From Chitinophaga silvatica (GTDB taxonomy: Bacteria; Bacteroidota; Bacteroidia; Chitinophagales; Chitinophagaceae), in the NCBI RefSeq assembly GCF_003419895.1, contig NZ_QPMM01000010.1:62001-126000 (forward strand): a stretch of DNA of 64,000 nt, in the 5' to 3' direction. Shown here piece by piece: positions 8,521 to 17,263 of this stretch. The translations under genes were made by a program, and so were the position numbers. Positions within the stretch are counted from its first letter, which is position 1. Each line of letters starts with the position of its first letter. The notes under the pieces are model-generated. The model worked only from the letters and a program-made list of their open reading frames with translations. It searched no databases and was not told where the DNA came from.

Positions 8521-10221
8521 ATGATTAACCTGAACCTAAAAGCCAACACAAATCATACTTTTGATGCAATTGTTATAGGATCTGGAATTAGTGGGGGTTG
8601 GGCTGCAAAAGAATTATGCGAGAAAGGATTGAAGGTATTAATGCTCGAAAGAGGAAAACAGTTAGAACATATAAAAGACTACACTACCGCCACCGCTGCC
8701 CCCTGGGAAACGCCATATAGGGGTGCAGTTACCAACGATCAGAAAAAAGATCATCCCTATCTGATCAGAGAGCGGGTATACTCCGAATTTAATGAGAACT
8801 ATTGGATGAAAGATTCCGAAAGTCCTTACCTGGAAGAAAAACGGTTCGACTGGACCAGAGGCAACATCGTTGGCGGTAGATCCATCATGTGGGGAAGAGG
8901 TTCTCTAAGATTAAGTAACCTCGATTTTGAAGCTAATGCGAAAGAAGGAATTGGGATCGATTGGCCAATCAGATATGAAGATTTGGCTCCCTGGTATAGT
9001 CATGTCGAAGCATTTGCAGGAATCAGCGGGCAGGCAGAAGGACTTCCTCACCTACCAGACGGTGTATTTCAACCTCCAATGGAAATGAACTGTTTCGAGA
9101 AACAAGTCAAGACGCGATTAGAAGCAAAGTTTCCAGAAAGAAGAATGACCATTTTCCGCACGGCTAATCTTACTCAACCTATTGGCGATAGGGGTAAGTG
9201 CCAGTATCGCGATCGTTGCGCAAGAGGTTGCCCTTTTGGGGCATACTTCAGTACACAATCCTCTACCCTTCCGGCAGCAACTAAAACAGGCAACCTGACA
9301 TTGGTTACTGATGCCATAGTAAATAGTATTATCTATGATGAAAATAAAGGGAAGGCAACGGGTGTAAGGGTGATCGATAAACATTCTAAAGAAATTACTG
9401 AGTTCTATGCCCGTATCATTTTCCTGAATGCATCTACATTAGGAAGTACCTTTATTTTGCTGAATTCTGTTTCAAATCGATTTCCAAACGGATTAGGGAA
9501 CGATAGTGGTGTATTAGGTCACTACCTTATGGATCATCACTTTCATGCCGGTGCAAGTGGAAGCTCCGATGAGTTTCAGGATAAATATTTTTACGGTCAA
9601 CGACCCGCCGGATTTTATATCCCCAGATTTAGAAATATTGGGAAGGATAAACGTTCTTACTTAAGAGGCTTTGGATATACAGGGTATAGTAGCAGATCTG
9701 GCTGGGCCAGAGGTATTGCCGAATTAGGAATTGGTAATACATTTAAGGATTATTTGTCTGAACCCGGAAATTGGCAAATGGGATTGATGGGATTTGGAGA
9801 ATGTCTCCCATATGAAGATAACAGAGTTACATTGGATAACAGCATAAAGGATGCCTGGGGCCAGCCAGTACTGAAATTTAATGTAGATTTCAGGGAGAAT
9901 GAAAAACAAATGCGTAAGGATATGGACCAGGATGCAGTAGAAATGCTGGAAGCAGCCGGACTTAAAAACGTTACTCCATTTAATCGCGACTCCTACCCCG
10001 GAATGGCCATTCACGAAATGGGAACAGCCCGAATGGGAAAAGATCCGAAAACTTCCGTACTTAATAAATGGAATCAGGTGCATGCCGCGAAAAATATATT
10101 CGTTACCGATGGCGCCTGTATGACTTCTTCTGCTTGTCAAAACCCTTCCCTTACTTATATGGCTTTAACTGCCAGGGCAGCAAATTATGCGGTAGAAGAA
10201 CTTAAAAAACAAAATCTCTAA
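8521..10221 (+). CDS. GMC-family FAD-dependent oxidoreductase
   Basis: The 566-residue protein opens with the FAD-binding Rossmann motif VIGSGISGGWAAKELCEKGLKV, followed by the ExG of LERG. WTRGNIVGGRSIMWGRG is the GMC signature region. A cysteine-containing segment (CQYRDRCARGCPFGAY, about residues 228-243) is common in the bacterial gluconate/sorbosone-type branch. The C-terminal part carries IHEMGTARMG and TDGACMTSSACQNPSLTYMALTARAA with the expected active-site His/Asn region. It probably oxidises a sugar or alcohol. There is no signal peptide visible and no gluconate dehydrogenase subunit 3 next to it, which is unusual for this branch. Confidence 0.85.
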   Translation: MINLNLKANTNHTFDAIVIGSGISGGWAAKELCEKGLKVLMLERGKQLEHIKDYTTATAAPWETPYRGAVTNDQKKDHPYLIRERVYSEFNENYWMKDSESPYLEEKRFDWTRGNIVGGRSIMWGRGSLRLSNLDFEANAKEGIGIDWPIRYEDLAPWYSHVEAFAGISGQAEGLPHLPDGVFQPPMEMNCFEKQVKTRLEAKFPERRMTIFRTANLTQPIGDRGKCQYRDRCARGCPFGAYFSTQSSTLPAATKTGNLTLVTDAIVNSIIYDENKGKATGVRVIDKHSKEITEFYARIIFLNASTLGSTFILLNSVSNRFPNGLGNDSGVLGHYLMDHHFHAGASGSSDEFQDKYFYGQRPAGFYIPRFRNIGKDKRSYLRGFGYTGYSSRSGWARGIAELGIGNTFKDYLSEPGNWQMGLMGFGECLPYEDNRVTLDNSIKDAWGQPVLKFNVDFRENEKQMRKDMDQDAVEMLEAAGLKNVTPFNRDSYPGMAIHEMGTARMGKDPKTSVLNKWNQVHAAKNIFVTDGACMTSSACQNPSLTYMALTARAANYAVEELKKQNL

Positions 10222-10238
10222 GTAAACATTATTCTAAA

Positions 10239-10868
10239 TTGCAACCAAAAGAACTGCTTGCCGACCTATTATCTGAAATAAACGACTCTTATACTAATAT
10301 CAATCTAAATTCAAAACCAGAATACATTTTAGTTGAAGATACTTTATCTTATAAGATTTTCAAATCTGGAGCCCTTTTACATTTGCTCGAAAATTCTACC
10401 AATGATATTTCAGCTTTAAACATAATTGCTGAATATTTAAGAATGAGAGGTAGTTTCTATAATGTCTATCCTGAGAGTTCAGCTATTCTTGAACTAATGC
10501 TGAGTACTGGGATTCAACTTGCAAATCATTATATTCTCGATCCTAATGACAGCTTAACACCATATCTGACAACACTTTACGACATTATTTTTCATCAGAT
10601 CAGGTTCGAAGAGTATTCTCTTAATGTTAGAAAATTATTCTTTCAGTTAAATATCCTGATTCTCGATATTGAACTTTTACAATATAAAAATACCAGAGTA
10701 TACTCTGGACGTATGTTCTTTCTTTCAACAACAAATTTTGAATATAAATCTTATAAGGAAGAATTTCTAGTATTATACAACAAGTATTTATTGATTGAAA
10801 ACCTGGATACTAAGCAAGTTATCAGGAAGAATGGCAAGAAGACTATGAATGGATTATTAATGAATTAG
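10239..10868 (+). CDS. Uncharacterised protein
   Basis: A 209-residue open frame that starts 17 bp after the GMC gene on the same strand, with a TTG as the only early start; the first ATG lies about 68 codons in. The sequence is predicted mostly helical, with a hydrophobic segment SGALLHLLENSTNDISALNIIAEYL and an acidic, Tyr-rich middle; it ends in a basic tail (RKNGKKTMNGLLMN). I do not recognise a family. It has no signal peptide or membrane helix. A+T content is higher than in the GMC gene. It may be a small accessory gene or an N-terminally shortened one. Confidence 0.5.
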   Translation: MQPKELLADLLSEINDSYTNINLNSKPEYILVEDTLSYKIFKSGALLHLLENSTNDISALNIIAEYLRMRGSFYNVYPESSAILELMLSTGIQLANHYILDPNDSLTPYLTTLYDIIFHQIRFEEYSLNVRKLFFQLNILILDIELLQYKNTRVYSGRMFFLSTTNFEYKSYKEEFLVLYNKYLLIENLDTKQVIRKNGKKTMNGLLMN

Positions 10869-11188
10869 ACTGATCAAGAAATAGATTTCTGATTAGCTGC
10901 AGTTATTAATGGCTTAAGATTGTTTTGACTACAGGCCTCCAACTTTTCAGTCTCCATTTACTTAGACGGAAAATGATAATGAACCTGGTCTGCCTAATGG
11001 CAAACCAGATTCATTATATACTGGTTTATAAGAGGTAACCAGATCAATATCGGCAAATTATTTTAGGGCAAATCTATATGCCAATAAGACACTTCCATAT
11101 ATTGATTTGTAAAATATCGGTGCTCAATATGATTTGTAAAATGATATCATCTAGATTTATTATTTTAAAGGGCCTCAATCCCTCTTAT
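10869..11188. other. Intergenic region with a nested dyad
   Basis: No convincing gene. At 10976-10989 and 11004-11017 a 14-bp arm pair (ATAATGAACCTGGT / ACCAGATTCATTAT, one mismatch) encloses a smaller TGCC-TAAT-GGCA hairpin. The structure has no T-run. It could fold as a long hairpin RNA, bind a protein or be a small mobile-element relic. Confidence 0.5.
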
Positions 11189-12715
11189 ATGAATTACCAA
11201 ACCTATTATGTAAAAAACGTAGAAGAAGCTATAGAGCTAGCCCAGAAGTTCAAGGAAGAAGGAAAATATGATCATTTTAGAGGACAAACACATGAATGGC
11301 CCCCACATTCTTCAGCACTTAGAAATCTTAATAATCCTAAAAAAAGGAACTCAAATTTACTTCGAATTATCGAGCTGCGTAGATGGATGGCTGGAATTGA
11401 GCAACTAAGATATTTGCTGGAAGATGAACATATTGATGAATTTTTTGCTATTTGTCAACATTACGGTCTTTCAACCAATTTTATTGACTTTTCAACTATG
11501 CCAGCTGTCGCAGGTTTTTTTTCTGCAGACAACTATAAAGAGCAACCAAGTATGAATTGTTGTATATATTGTCTGGATAGTAATGATCTAAAAATTTTCG
11601 CTAGTAATATGGAAATAGTTGTCAAAAATTCAGATTTGGAACAGAATAGGCAAGGCACAATTCTTAGATTAATAGAAATTAATGTCGACAATCTATGGAG
11701 ATTACAATCACAGCATGGTGTTTTCCTTTACTGTAATTATAATTGGGAAATAGATTATCCTATGGATAGAATTCTATTTCCTTACACTGGTAATCCGATC
11801 TATCCACCCAAAGATATTATCTATCCATACCAAAAAAGCCCCCTCGAATATCTGTTGGATCACTACTTTAGGATGGAAAAAGATAATTCTAATTTCACAC
11901 ACTTAAGGCAAATAATAGAAAAAAGGCAAAATACCAAATTCGAGTGGGAGTTTATTCCACATAGTGATATACCAAAGGGATTCATCGCAGAAGTTTTTCT
12001 ACCAGAACTCAAAGAACACCCAAGCTGGAACGATGAACCTGCTGCACCATGGAAAAATTATTCCATTGAAATTTTTGATCAAACAATTGGTGAAGCTGTG
12101 GAAATAAATTTTGAAGGTAAACTGGCGCCAGGTTCGATGTGTGACATACTCTATTATTATGTAAAACATGCACTGGAAACGAGGTTAGATCTTCGCAAAA
12201 AAAGCATCAACTGGAAACTTACTCATTTACCGTCCAATATTGATCAATTAAAGTTGTTCAGAAATCTTACATGGGCTTGGGACGGAATGCGGCGATTGCC
12301 ATATTCTGCTGGAGAAATAGCTGGTGCATTGAGTAATATCCTTCTACTAATGGCACATAATGCTGAAACTATGGATCCGCAAGAGCAATCCGCATTAGAA
12401 GAGGAGCTGTTTGAAAAAGCTATTAAAATTGAGTTTGCTTACAATGATCAAGTATCTTCTCAGGCTTTAATTCATCAAACAGCCCTGAAAGATGCCTTAC
12501 GTTCAGATATCAAAAAGCTACTCGTTCCTGATCAAAGGTTTCGCTTAAACGATATGGATTTATTATTGATATGCGTAAACAACCCTCGCTACATATTTGA
12601 ATTTCCAAAATTTAAAGCATTATTCGGTCGGTTTATCATTCCCTGGCAATTCATATTATTCCGGCAACCTGTTTTTTTTGATTGCTACCATTTGAGTGTT
12701 TTTGGACTAAAATAG
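11189..12715 (+). CDS. FRG-domain protein
   Basis: The 508-residue protein begins MNYQTYYVKNVEEAI and carries an N-terminal FRG domain: YDHFRGQTHEWPPHSSALR (about residues 25-45, containing the FRG triplet), then FFAICQHYGLSTNFIDFSTMPAVAGFFSAD at about 90-120, where the HYG/TNFIDFS pattern is a hallmark. The region from about 250 onward is unrecognised and has no membrane helix. FRG proteins are often found in phage-defence and mobile-element contexts; the biochemical activity is not settled. The ATG at 11189 is preferred because the preceding 37 codons look non-coding. It lies between the CRISPR array and the second cas operon. Confidence 0.75.
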   Translation: MNYQTYYVKNVEEAIELAQKFKEEGKYDHFRGQTHEWPPHSSALRNLNNPKKRNSNLLRIIELRRWMAGIEQLRYLLEDEHIDEFFAICQHYGLSTNFIDFSTMPAVAGFFSADNYKEQPSMNCCIYCLDSNDLKIFASNMEIVVKNSDLEQNRQGTILRLIEINVDNLWRLQSQHGVFLYCNYNWEIDYPMDRILFPYTGNPIYPPKDIIYPYQKSPLEYLLDHYFRMEKDNSNFTHLRQIIEKRQNTKFEWEFIPHSDIPKGFIAEVFLPELKEHPSWNDEPAAPWKNYSIEIFDQTIGEAVEINFEGKLAPGSMCDILYYYVKHALETRLDLRKKSINWKLTHLPSNIDQLKLFRNLTWAWDGMRRLPYSAGEIAGALSNILLLMAHNAETMDPQEQSALEEELFEKAIKIEFAYNDQVSSQALIHQTALKDALRSDIKKLLVPDQRFRLNDMDLLLICVNNPRYIFEFPKFKALFGRFIIPWQFILFRQPVFFDCYHLSVFGLK

Positions 12716-12795
12716 TTATCCTTAGAGAACTTTCTTATTGTCGATCAACTAATCCGACATCTAAAATTTTTACATCAAGAATTTGTTTAAAACAA

Positions 12796-12834
12796 AAAGC
12801 GATACAAAATTCAAGATGAATTTAATATCGCTTT
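12796..12834. terminator. Hairpin between convergent genes
   Basis: AAAGCGATA (12796-12804) pairs with TATCGCTTT (12826-12834), and AAATTC/GAATTT pair inside it. It sits between the convergent FRG and flavin-oxidoreductase genes with short A/T runs on both sides, so it is a likely terminator for both. Confidence 0.6.
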
Positions 12835-12902
12835 CTGAAGCATACCCATATAACTATTAACTTCATCTTCGTATAATACTAATAGTTCCTGTTATCTACA
12901 CT

Positions 12903-13925
12903 TTACCGCCAGCCTAATCCTGGGGCCACATGCTCTAAAATTGAGGACAATACATGCACATTGTACTCAACTCCCAATGTATTGGGTATAGTCAGAAGAA
13001 GAGTATCTGCTTCCTGAATCGCTTCATCTTCCGCTAATTCTTTTATGAGCTTATCTGGTTCTGCTGCATAACTTCTACCGAAAATTGCACGTTTATCAGG
13101 TTCAATCATTCCGAATTTATCGCCACTTCTTCCTTCCTGACCAAAATAATAGCGATCCTGGTCATTTACCAGAGCGAAAATAGAACGACTCACAGAAACT
13201 CTCGGTTCGCGATTATGACCTGCTTTTTTCCAGGCTTCTTTGTACAATCTGATTTGTTCTGCCTGTTGTATATGGAAAGGCTTACCACTTTCATCATACT
13301 TTAATGTTGAGCTTTGCAGAAACATACCGTTTTCAGCAGCCCAAACAGCAGTAGCATTTGAAGCGGCACCCCACCAGATACGATCCCTCAATCCTTCTGA
13401 ATACGGCTCCAAACGCAACAAACCAGGTGGATTCGGAAACATTGGATTAGGGTTAGGTTTAGCAAACCCAACACCTTTCAACTTATCCAGGAACTCCAGG
13501 GCTTTACGGCGGCCCATATCTGCATCTGTTTCCCCGGCAGCAGGCTCATATCCAAAGTAGCGCCAGCCATCGATCACCTGTTCAGGCGACCCTCTGCTAA
13601 TTCCCAGTTGTAAACGCCCTTCCGAAATCAAATCCGCAGCACCGGCATCTTCTACCATATACATTGGATTTTCATAACGCATATCAATTACCCCCGTACC
13701 AATCTCTATTTTGCTTGTTTTGGCACCAATAGCCGAAAGCAATGGAAATGGAGAAGCCAACTGAGCTGCAAAATGATGAACTCGAAAATAGGCGCCATCT
13801 ATACCAATTTCTTCAGCTGCAACCGCCAAATCAATAGATTGAAGCAGCGTATCACTGGCTGAGCGAGTTCTATAGGCCGGATGGTTAGACCAATGCCCGA
13901 ACGACAAAAATCCTATCTTCTTCAT
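12903..13925 (-). CDS. LLM-class (luciferase-like) flavin-dependent oxidoreductase
   Basis: The 340-residue protein starts MKKIGFLSFGHW and shows the bacterial-luciferase TIM-barrel order: DLAVAAEEIGIDGAYFRVHHFA (residues ~35-55), IEIGTGVIDMRYENPMYMVEDAGAADLISEGRLQLGISRGSPEQVIDGW (~85-135) and IWWGAASNATAVWAAENGMFLQSS (~200). These match the FMN/F420-dependent monooxygenase family. Likely a FMNH2-dependent oxidoreductase; substrate unknown. The ATG at 13925 is used; 13 upstream codons in the same frame are not conserved-looking. Confidence 0.85.
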   Translation of the reverse strand: MKKIGFLSFGHWSNHPAYRTRSASDTLLQSIDLAVAAEEIGIDGAYFRVHHFAAQLASPFPLLSAIGAKTSKIEIGTGVIDMRYENPMYMVEDAGAADLISEGRLQLGISRGSPEQVIDGWRYFGYEPAAGETDADMGRRKALEFLDKLKGVGFAKPNPNPMFPNPPGLLRLEPYSEGLRDRIWWGAASNATAVWAAENGMFLQSSTLKYDESGKPFHIQQAEQIRLYKEAWKKAGHNREPRVSVSRSIFALVNDQDRYYFGQEGRSGDKFGMIEPDKRAIFGRSYAAEPDKLIKELAEDEAIQEADTLLLTIPNTLGVEYNVHVLSSILEHVAPGLGWR

Positions 13926-14096
13926 AAATCTATTTTCAAAAAAATAATACCCAATATTATCCAATTTTCACTTGCTATACCAATTTCTTTTTTCGAGATT
14001 CTTTACCAAGGTATTGGCTGATTTTGCCAACTTCTTTAATTAATAAACATTCAATCAAAATCATTTTAGATAAGTTTGCGTATTATATAAATGAAA

Positions 14097-14123
14097 AAGT
14101 CTTCAGGTCAGATCTGAAGACTT
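14097..14123 (-). terminator. Intrinsic terminator
   Basis: A 10-bp stem (AAGTCTTCAG / CTGAAGACTT) with a 7-nt loop, followed on the minus strand by a T-run (CTTTTTCAT). It lies 38 bp after the stop of the 329-residue unknown gene and ends its transcript before the flavin-oxidoreductase gene. Confidence 0.8.
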
Positions 14124-14160
14124 CTTCATTTATGATTCAAAGAAAACAATTTTCAATAAC

Positions 14161-15150
14161 TCATGGATGGTGCTTTTCTACCCAATCAGCAATTTCTTTG
14201 ATCTTTGCATCTACTAACTCCTTAATTGGCTGAAAAGGAGTACCATCGAAATGTCTTGCTGATCTTCCTTCTCCGGTAGGACTAGTATGATCTACATCAA
14301 TTGATTCTCTCCATAATTCTGCATGTTCTTTCCATTCTTCCTGGTCAACCAGGCTAGGCTCAGTGAACCAAACATTCCATGTTAGTATATTGTCCTTTTG
14401 TAACATATTGCCGGAGCACAGGTTGTGAAGATCCAGAACCAATTGGTTAAAGGTATCCACATATTCATTATTTGTCTTTACGATTGGCCCCATCTGCACT
14501 TCTACATTTCCTACTCCATATGCTTCATAGTGCTTTGCAAAATCAGGACTTTCAAATGTTGTTGTTTCCCCTTTTCGAACAGGAAAAATGCCCTGATTTG
14601 GATCTTGAGCTTTGTGAGTAGTAACTTTGATGGCATTTTTTTTATCTGAAGGAAAGGGTAGATTGCTTTGACTAAACTTATCCCATAACTTCTTAACGAA
14701 TGGAGTTTGTTTAGCACTTGGACTAAACCAAACCTTACCTAAAACCATCATATCAGCAGCAAGATTATTCACTGTATCTGATTCATCAACCCAACCTCCC
14801 TGGCCCGTAACAGTTACTTCTACATTCATAGTACCTACGCCAGGAATGAAGGTACCTTGCTGAGGACAAATAATAGAATATACTCTTCCTGTGTTGTCAT
14901 AACCTATTCTGGAAATATCCGGAGAAAACATCACAAAACATCTATCAGGATTAGAAGCCCCTTTTTGGGCCTCCCAACTAAATTCCGGCCATTGTACTTT
15001 TTGTTGTCGTTTAAGCAATGAGATGTTATCCATATTATCTAGCATTGGCAACGATGATAAGTCTGGATTTGGATAGGCAAATGCAGAATTTGATTGTGCG
15101 AATCCACCTTCCCATCCTGGAGGAATGTTCGAATACTTTTTAGAAGTCAT
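14161..15150 (-). CDS. Uncharacterised 329-residue protein near the second cas operon
   Basis: I do not recognise this protein. It has no signal peptide or membrane helix. It is rich in Trp, Pro and Asn, with PPGWEGGFAQSN near the N-terminus, a segment NDTGRVYSIICPQQGTFIPG-like around residues 90-110, alternating hydrophobic residues (VEVTVTGQGGW) suggesting a beta-rich core, and a helical C-terminus (ELVDAKIKEIADWVEKHH). It is a single gene with its own terminator; a dyad of the same form as the one before cas5 lies 85 bp upstream. Codon use looks like a genuine gene. Being in the accessory stretch beside the cas operon it may belong to defence or to a mobile element, but that is only positional. 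Confidence 0.7.
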   Translation of the reverse strand: MTSKKYSNIPPGWEGGFAQSNSAFAYPNPDLSSLPMLDNMDNISLLKRQQKVQWPEFSWEAQKGASNPDRCFVMFSPDISRIGYDNTGRVYSIICPQQGTFIPGVGTMNVEVTVTGQGGWVDESDTVNNLAADMMVLGKVWFSPSAKQTPFVKKLWDKFSQSNLPFPSDKKNAIKVTTHKAQDPNQGIFPVRKGETTTFESPDFAKHYEAYGVGNVEVQMGPIVKTNNEYVDTFNQLVLDLHNLCSGNMLQKDNILTWNVWFTEPSLVDQEEWKEHAELWRESIDVDHTSPTGEGRSARHFDGTPFQPIKELVDAKIKEIADWVEKHHP

Positions 15151-15234
15151 AAAACTTTTAAATTTTCCTTTTAGAGTTATAAAATAGCTCTATCCATTTT
15201 GGAAGAACTGTGAACAAAAATCTTAACATTAAGT

Positions 15235-15251
15235 AGTGATTATGAATCACT
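15235..15251. promoter_or_regulatory. Dyad upstream of the unknown gene (possible operator)
   Basis: AGTGATT-ATG-AATCACT, a perfect 7-bp inverted repeat with a 3-bp centre, 85 bp upstream of the start at 15150. The core TGATT-N3-AATCA is the same as in the dyad at 21301-21317 upstream of cas5. Confidence 0.45.
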
Positions 15252-15596
15252 TATTCCACTAATTAATTATCAAAATATTTGCTAGCCTAATACAAAATCA
15301 AGCTTGATATTGTTCTGTAACTTTTAAAAAAGATTGAATTATTTTTATTAAATTTTCTATAATTCCTAATAGTAATAGAGTAAAAAAATAACCCGGAGGT
15401 AAATACAGTTAATTCTTTACTTGTTACCATAAATCACTGGTCGTTTTTAAATCGTTTTCATAAATATGAAATGAAAAATTCTACAGCATAGGATTACTCT
15501 AAATATCAGGGTTAGGCGAAGTTGTATCTTTAATAATTTTTCATTTATTTTTATATAAAATACGGAATATTAATATTGAGCAACAAATCCCGACTT

Positions 15597-16049
15597 ATGA
15601 AATACATATTTAGCTTCCTATTCCTTTTCTGCGTGACTACTGCTTTAGGGCAAACTTCATTTCCTGCAGGTTTTAAATTAATAAAAGGTGATAATCCCAT
15701 GGGAGATCATGATAGGTACTCTAATGGAAAATATGTTTTTCAATCGCATCTATATTGGAGATCCTATGATGACTATACGTGGAATGATGAGAAATATAAG
15801 CAATACGTTGCTGAAGGACTTGGATATCCATTTTATCAAACAAAAGATAGTCTTTTGTGGGGAACAGGTAAAACAACTGATGGCCTATACTCCTATTCAG
15901 TTGTAGATTATAATGGAGAGGTATATGAACTTTTTTCTCAATACAACGATGCTGATTTCTCTAAGTATTCCAAATGGCTGATTTCTTCCATTAGAGAATA
16001 TCGAAAGCAAGGAAAGGTGTTTATATTTCCTAGAAGGTTCTTAAAATAA
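15597..16049 (+). CDS. Small exported protein, unknown function
   Basis: The 150-residue protein has a clear signal peptide (MKYIFSFLFLFCVTTALG, cleavage before QTSFPAG). The mature part is aromatic-rich (HLYWRSYDDYTW, GLGYPFYQTKDSLLWG) and ends SSIREYRKQGKVFIFPRRFLK. I do not recognise a family. The start is the ATG at 15597; a TTG at 15576 would put charged residues in front of the signal peptide. It is transcribed toward the cas operon and shares a bidirectional terminator with it. Confidence 0.7.
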   Translation: MKYIFSFLFLFCVTTALGQTSFPAGFKLIKGDNPMGDHDRYSNGKYVFQSHLYWRSYDDYTWNDEKYKQYVAEGLGYPFYQTKDSLLWGTGKTTDGLYSYSVVDYNGEVYELFSQYNDADFSKYSKWLISSIREYRKQGKVFIFPRRFLK

Positions 16050-16105
16050 AACCAAACCAGATTCCGGAGTCAAATATTTGTTTTGAGTTTATATTATTTC
16101 AACTT

Positions 16106-16143
16106 AAAAATGCCTTCAACCATAATGATTTGAAGGCATTTTT
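16106..16143. terminator. Bidirectional terminator
   Basis: A perfect 14-bp stem (AAAAATGCCTTCAA / TTGAAGGCATTTTT) with a 10-nt loop. It lies between the small exported protein gene and the convergent end of the cas operon and can end both. Confidence 0.88.
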
Positions 16144-16195
16144 AGTTTCTGTTGATAATCAAATATTTTGACCAGTTTTACAGATCATTTAATAA

Positions 16196-17251
16196 TTAGT
16201 TCTGCTTTTCATAATCAAAAGCCCTCATCATAGCGATTAATTTTTCCTCTGCTTTTATAAGCGCATCTGCACTTTCATTTACATCTGCTATATAACCTGC
16301 GCAAGGCAAGGTAACAAACAAATCAGCACCAGCTGTTTCATCAAGGACAGGCTTGGCCTTAAGATCATCACCATCGTCTGTAAGTTTGGCTCGAATCGTT
16401 CCGGCAATAGTACTTGCATTATCACTAATGGCAACTGCCAATGTTTCCATTAAACTGAAAGTTCTTGCCTGGTTTGAGGTAATTCTCCAATGTAATAATG
16501 ACTTTGCCAGTGCGGGGATGATCTTCGTCCTTTCATTATTAGGCAGAACCAAACATTTACCAAAAGTATTTTCACTCTCGATCCATCCTTTAGCCTTTAA
16601 TTCTTCAATTTTTTCTTTACTTAATTCTGGTTCATGTTGATTGGTAGAAACTGAAAAAAGTGTTCTTAGGTCAATGGCTACATCGTGCACAAAAAGTCCG
16701 TTGGCCCTCCGGTTTTCTGGGATCCAGTGACGCCTCGTAAGTGCGCGGCCATTAGTTGTTAGAAAAGTCTCTATCTCTTCTTCTGTCAACAGCTTATCGC
16801 TACCAGCTACACGCACATTCACTGGATTATTGTTAGGACGATTGCTTCTGTCGAATGTCAAGTTTTCAGATGTTGTACCTGATAGAAGTGGGTGCAAAGG
16901 ACGCATTGCTGATATAGACAACGGACTACGCCTTTTTAAAGTAGCCCCATCCCCGGCACGCATCCACCCACCAATAAGTTGATCTACATAATTAGGATCG
17001 CAAGGTGACCAGATTTCTTTATTCTCCAACTGCTTATCTTTAGTTATCTGATAATTATAGGTTACTGGCGCCATAGGAACATTCAGCTTGGAGGTAAGCT
17101 CTTCCAACATGGAACGTTTTACCTGCTGGCCGCTGGAATATGGGCAGTATCGTCTAAACATCGGATTATAGTAAGTCTTTTGACCATCCTGTACACCAAA
17201 AACTGTATGTTCAGCATGTTTCAATGCTCTCAAAAAAATGTAGGGGTTCAT
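16196..17251 (-). CDS. cas7: Cas7-like crRNA-backbone protein of the second type I operon
   Basis: The 351-residue protein starts MNPYIFLRALKHAEHTVFG and contains YCPYSSGQQVKRSMLEEL, the early region in which Cas7-family proteins carry their RNA-contacting segment, and FVHDVAIDLRTLFSVS followed by NEERTKIIPALAKSLLHWRI-like sequence. The fourth and last gene of a minus-strand cas5-cas3-cas8-cas7 operon, 12 bp after cas8. By position and general character it is the Cas7 backbone protein, which lines the crRNA in Cascade. It resembles the Csp1 family of the PGING subtype found in Bacteroidota. The assignment relies on context as well as sequence. Confidence 0.75.
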   Translation of the reverse strand: MNPYIFLRALKHAEHTVFGVQDGQKTYYNPMFRRYCPYSSGQQVKRSMLEELTSKLNVPMAPVTYNYQITKDKQLENKEIWSPCDPNYVDQLIGGWMRAGDGATLKRRSPLSISAMRPLHPLLSGTTSENLTFDRSNRPNNNPVNVRVAGSDKLLTEEEIETFLTTNGRALTRRHWIPENRRANGLFVHDVAIDLRTLFSVSTNQHEPELSKEKIEELKAKGWIESENTFGKCLVLPNNERTKIIPALAKSLLHWRITSNQARTFSLMETLAVAISDNASTIAGTIRAKLTDDGDDLKAKPVLDETAGADLFVTLPCAGYIADVNESADALIKAEEKLIAMMRAFDYEKQN

Positions 17252-17263
17252 TTGTTGTATTTT

